Assembly (NCBI RefSeq): GCF_024346755.1
Contig: NZ_AP024861.1
Location: 3,658,001 to 3,722,000 of the forward strand
Source: Vibrio aerogenes
GTDB lineage: Bacteria; Pseudomonadota; Gammaproteobacteria; Enterobacterales; Vibrionaceae
Direction: 5' to 3'
Length of the DNA: 64,000 nt
How positions within the stretch are numbered: position 1 is the first letter of the stretch; each line of letters opens with the position of its first letter. Below the pieces are notes generated by a model, which was not told the DNA's origin, did no database searches, and saw only the letters and a list, made by a program, of their open reading frames with translations. Position numbers and translations under genes: made by a program. This document shows positions 62,866-64,000 of the stretch, piece after piece.

Positions 62866-64000
62866 ATGCAAACATTGTCAGGAAAAAATATCCTGCTTGG
62901 TATGAGCGGCGGCATTGCAGCCTACAAATGTGCTGAATTAACCCGCCGTCTGATCGAACACGGCGCTCAGGTCAGAGTTGTCATGACAGAAGCTGCTCAG
63001 GAATTTATCACACCTTTGACAATGCAGGCTGTTTCCGGAAAACCCGTCGCAACCAGCTTATTCGATCCTGCTGCAGAAGCATCTATGGGGCACATCGAAC
63101 TGGCTAAATGGGCTGATCTGGTTTTGCTGGCACCAGCGACTGCGGATTTAATCGCCCGGGTCACGGCTGGTATGGGAAATGACCTGCTGAGCACTCTGGT
63201 CCTTGCCACTGATTCACCCGTTGCACTGGCACCGGCAATGAATCAGCAAATGTATAAAAATGTTGCGACTCAGGAAAATCTGGCGGTTCTGGAAACCCGC
63301 GGTTATACCATTTGGGGGCCGGCTGCCGGAGAACAGGCCTGTGGCGATACAGGACCGGGAAGAATGCTGGAACCCATGGAACTTGTGGCTAAATGCGGGG
63401 ATTTTTTCAGCCATGGAAAACTGACCGGAAAACGTGTTCTGATCACTGCCGGACCAACCCGTGAAGCCATAGACCCGGTCAGATATTTAACGAATCACAG
63501 TTCCGGTAAAATGGGATTTGCACTGGCAGCCGCTGCGGCCCACTCGGGTGCAGACGTCACCTTAGTTGCCGGACCAGTCAACCAGACAACACCGTCAGGT
63601 GTCACCCGAATCAATGTCGATAGTGCCGAACAGATGTATCAGGCCGTCATTAATTCAGCCTCATCGCACGATATTTTTATTGGTTGTGCCGCCGTTGCTG
63701 ATTATCGCCCGGAACATGTTGCCGCACAAAAAATAAAGAAAACGACTGAAAATGACGCCCTTACCATCAGAATGGTGAAAAATCCGGATATTATCGCGTC
63801 GGTTGCATCACTGAGTGAAAACAGGCCATTCACGGTTGGGTTTGCCGCAGAAACTCAGGATGTTGCTACCTATGCCCGCAATAAACTGGCTGACAAAAAT
63901 CTGGATATGATTTGTGCGAATGATGTCTCTCTCAGCAATCAGGGATTTAACAGCGATCAAAACGCATTACATGTTTTCTGGCCTTCTGGCGAGAAACTGC
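62866..64000 (+). CDS. coaBC: CoaBC, phosphopantothenoylcysteine synthetase/decarboxylase (3' truncated)
   Basis: Bifunctional enzyme of coenzyme A synthesis. The frame begins at ATG 62866 with GAGG eight bases upstream ([21 protein letters not shown] in part) and stays open to the last base. The N-terminal CoaC half shows [13 protein letters not shown] with the catalytic His and [31 protein letters not shown] (in part) marks the CoaB half, and [16 protein letters not shown] is near the edge. About 25-30 residues of the E. coli-length protein should lie beyond the window. Confidence 0.97.
   Translation, partial: MQTLSGKNILLGMSGGIAAYKCAELTRRLIEHGAQVRVVMTEAAQEFITPLTMQAVSGKPVATSLFDPAAEASMGHIELAKWADLVLLAPATADLIARVTAGMGNDLLSTLVLATDSPVALAPAMNQQMYKNVATQENLAVLETRGYTIWGPAAGEQACGDTGPGRMLEPMELVAKCGDFFSHGKLTGKRVLITAGPTREAIDPVRYLTNHSSGKMGFALAAAAAHSGADVTLVAGPVNQTTPSGVTRINVDSAEQMYQAVINSASSHDIFIGCAAVADYRPEHVAAQKIKKTTENDALTIRMVKNPDIIASVASLSENRPFTVGFAAETQDVATYARNKLADKNLDMICANDVSLSNQGFNSDQNALHVFWPSGEKL

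Overview
The window looks like a chromosome segment of a Vibrionaceae member (Vibrio or a close relative). The left edge carries purH-purD, a DUF1481 lipoprotein gene, hupA and yjaG. The right edge carries dgkA, waaE, coaD, mutM, rpmG-rpmB, radC, a chemoreceptor gene and coaBC. From memory of Vibrio cholerae, these two blocks flank the O-antigen locus and the lipopolysaccharide core (wav) locus. No rRNA, tRNA, CRISPR array or transposase is visible.

Left housekeeping block (1-5.4 kb): the 3' part of purH, then purD, a yjaH-like gene, hupA, a cysteine-bearing uracil-DNA glycosylase homologue and yjaG.

O-antigen / surface block (5.4-32.6 kb): a WecA-type initiating transferase, a WbbL-like glycosyltransferase and a 513-residue lipoprotein lead in. 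Then comes a long minus-strand set. Read in the direction of transcription it is rmlB-D-A-C, the ABC permease gene wzm, a complete eleven-gene type II secretion (T2SS) operon in the order E-F-G-H-I-J-K-L-M-C-D, a 646-residue cysteine-free secreted protein that looks like an S-layer subunit, the ABC ATPase gene wzt, a sulfotransferase gene, and a 1043-residue fusion of sulfotransferase, coiled coil and two GT2 domains. The T2SS and its likely cargo therefore sit between the two halves of a glycan exporter. The best reading is one surface-assembly locus: WecA, rhamnose and sulfation genes make a glycan, Wzm/Wzt export it, the T2SS exports the S-layer protein, and the glycan may anchor the layer.

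Core-oligosaccharide block (32.8-57.3 kb): hldD, ugd, heptosyltransferases including waaF, the ligase gene waaL, waaA (Kdo transferase), kdkA (Kdo kinase), waaE and several other glycosyltransferases. Inside it lies a nine-gene minus-strand operon (legB, legC, legG, legI, an acetyltransferase gene, ptmE, ptmF, ptmB, ptmA). Its gene content matches the legionaminic acid pathway of Campylobacter, so the core or O-chain probably carries a nonulosonic (sialic-like) acid. A GT52/polysialyltransferase-like gene next to waaA is the candidate transferase.

Right housekeeping block (57.5-64 kb): coaD, mutM, a small membrane-anchored protein, rpmG, rpmB with a clear promoter, radC, a Cache-type chemoreceptor and the truncated coaBC. 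Several overlapping genes use GTG or TTG starts, so start calls there rest on Shine-Dalgarno spacing and family length.
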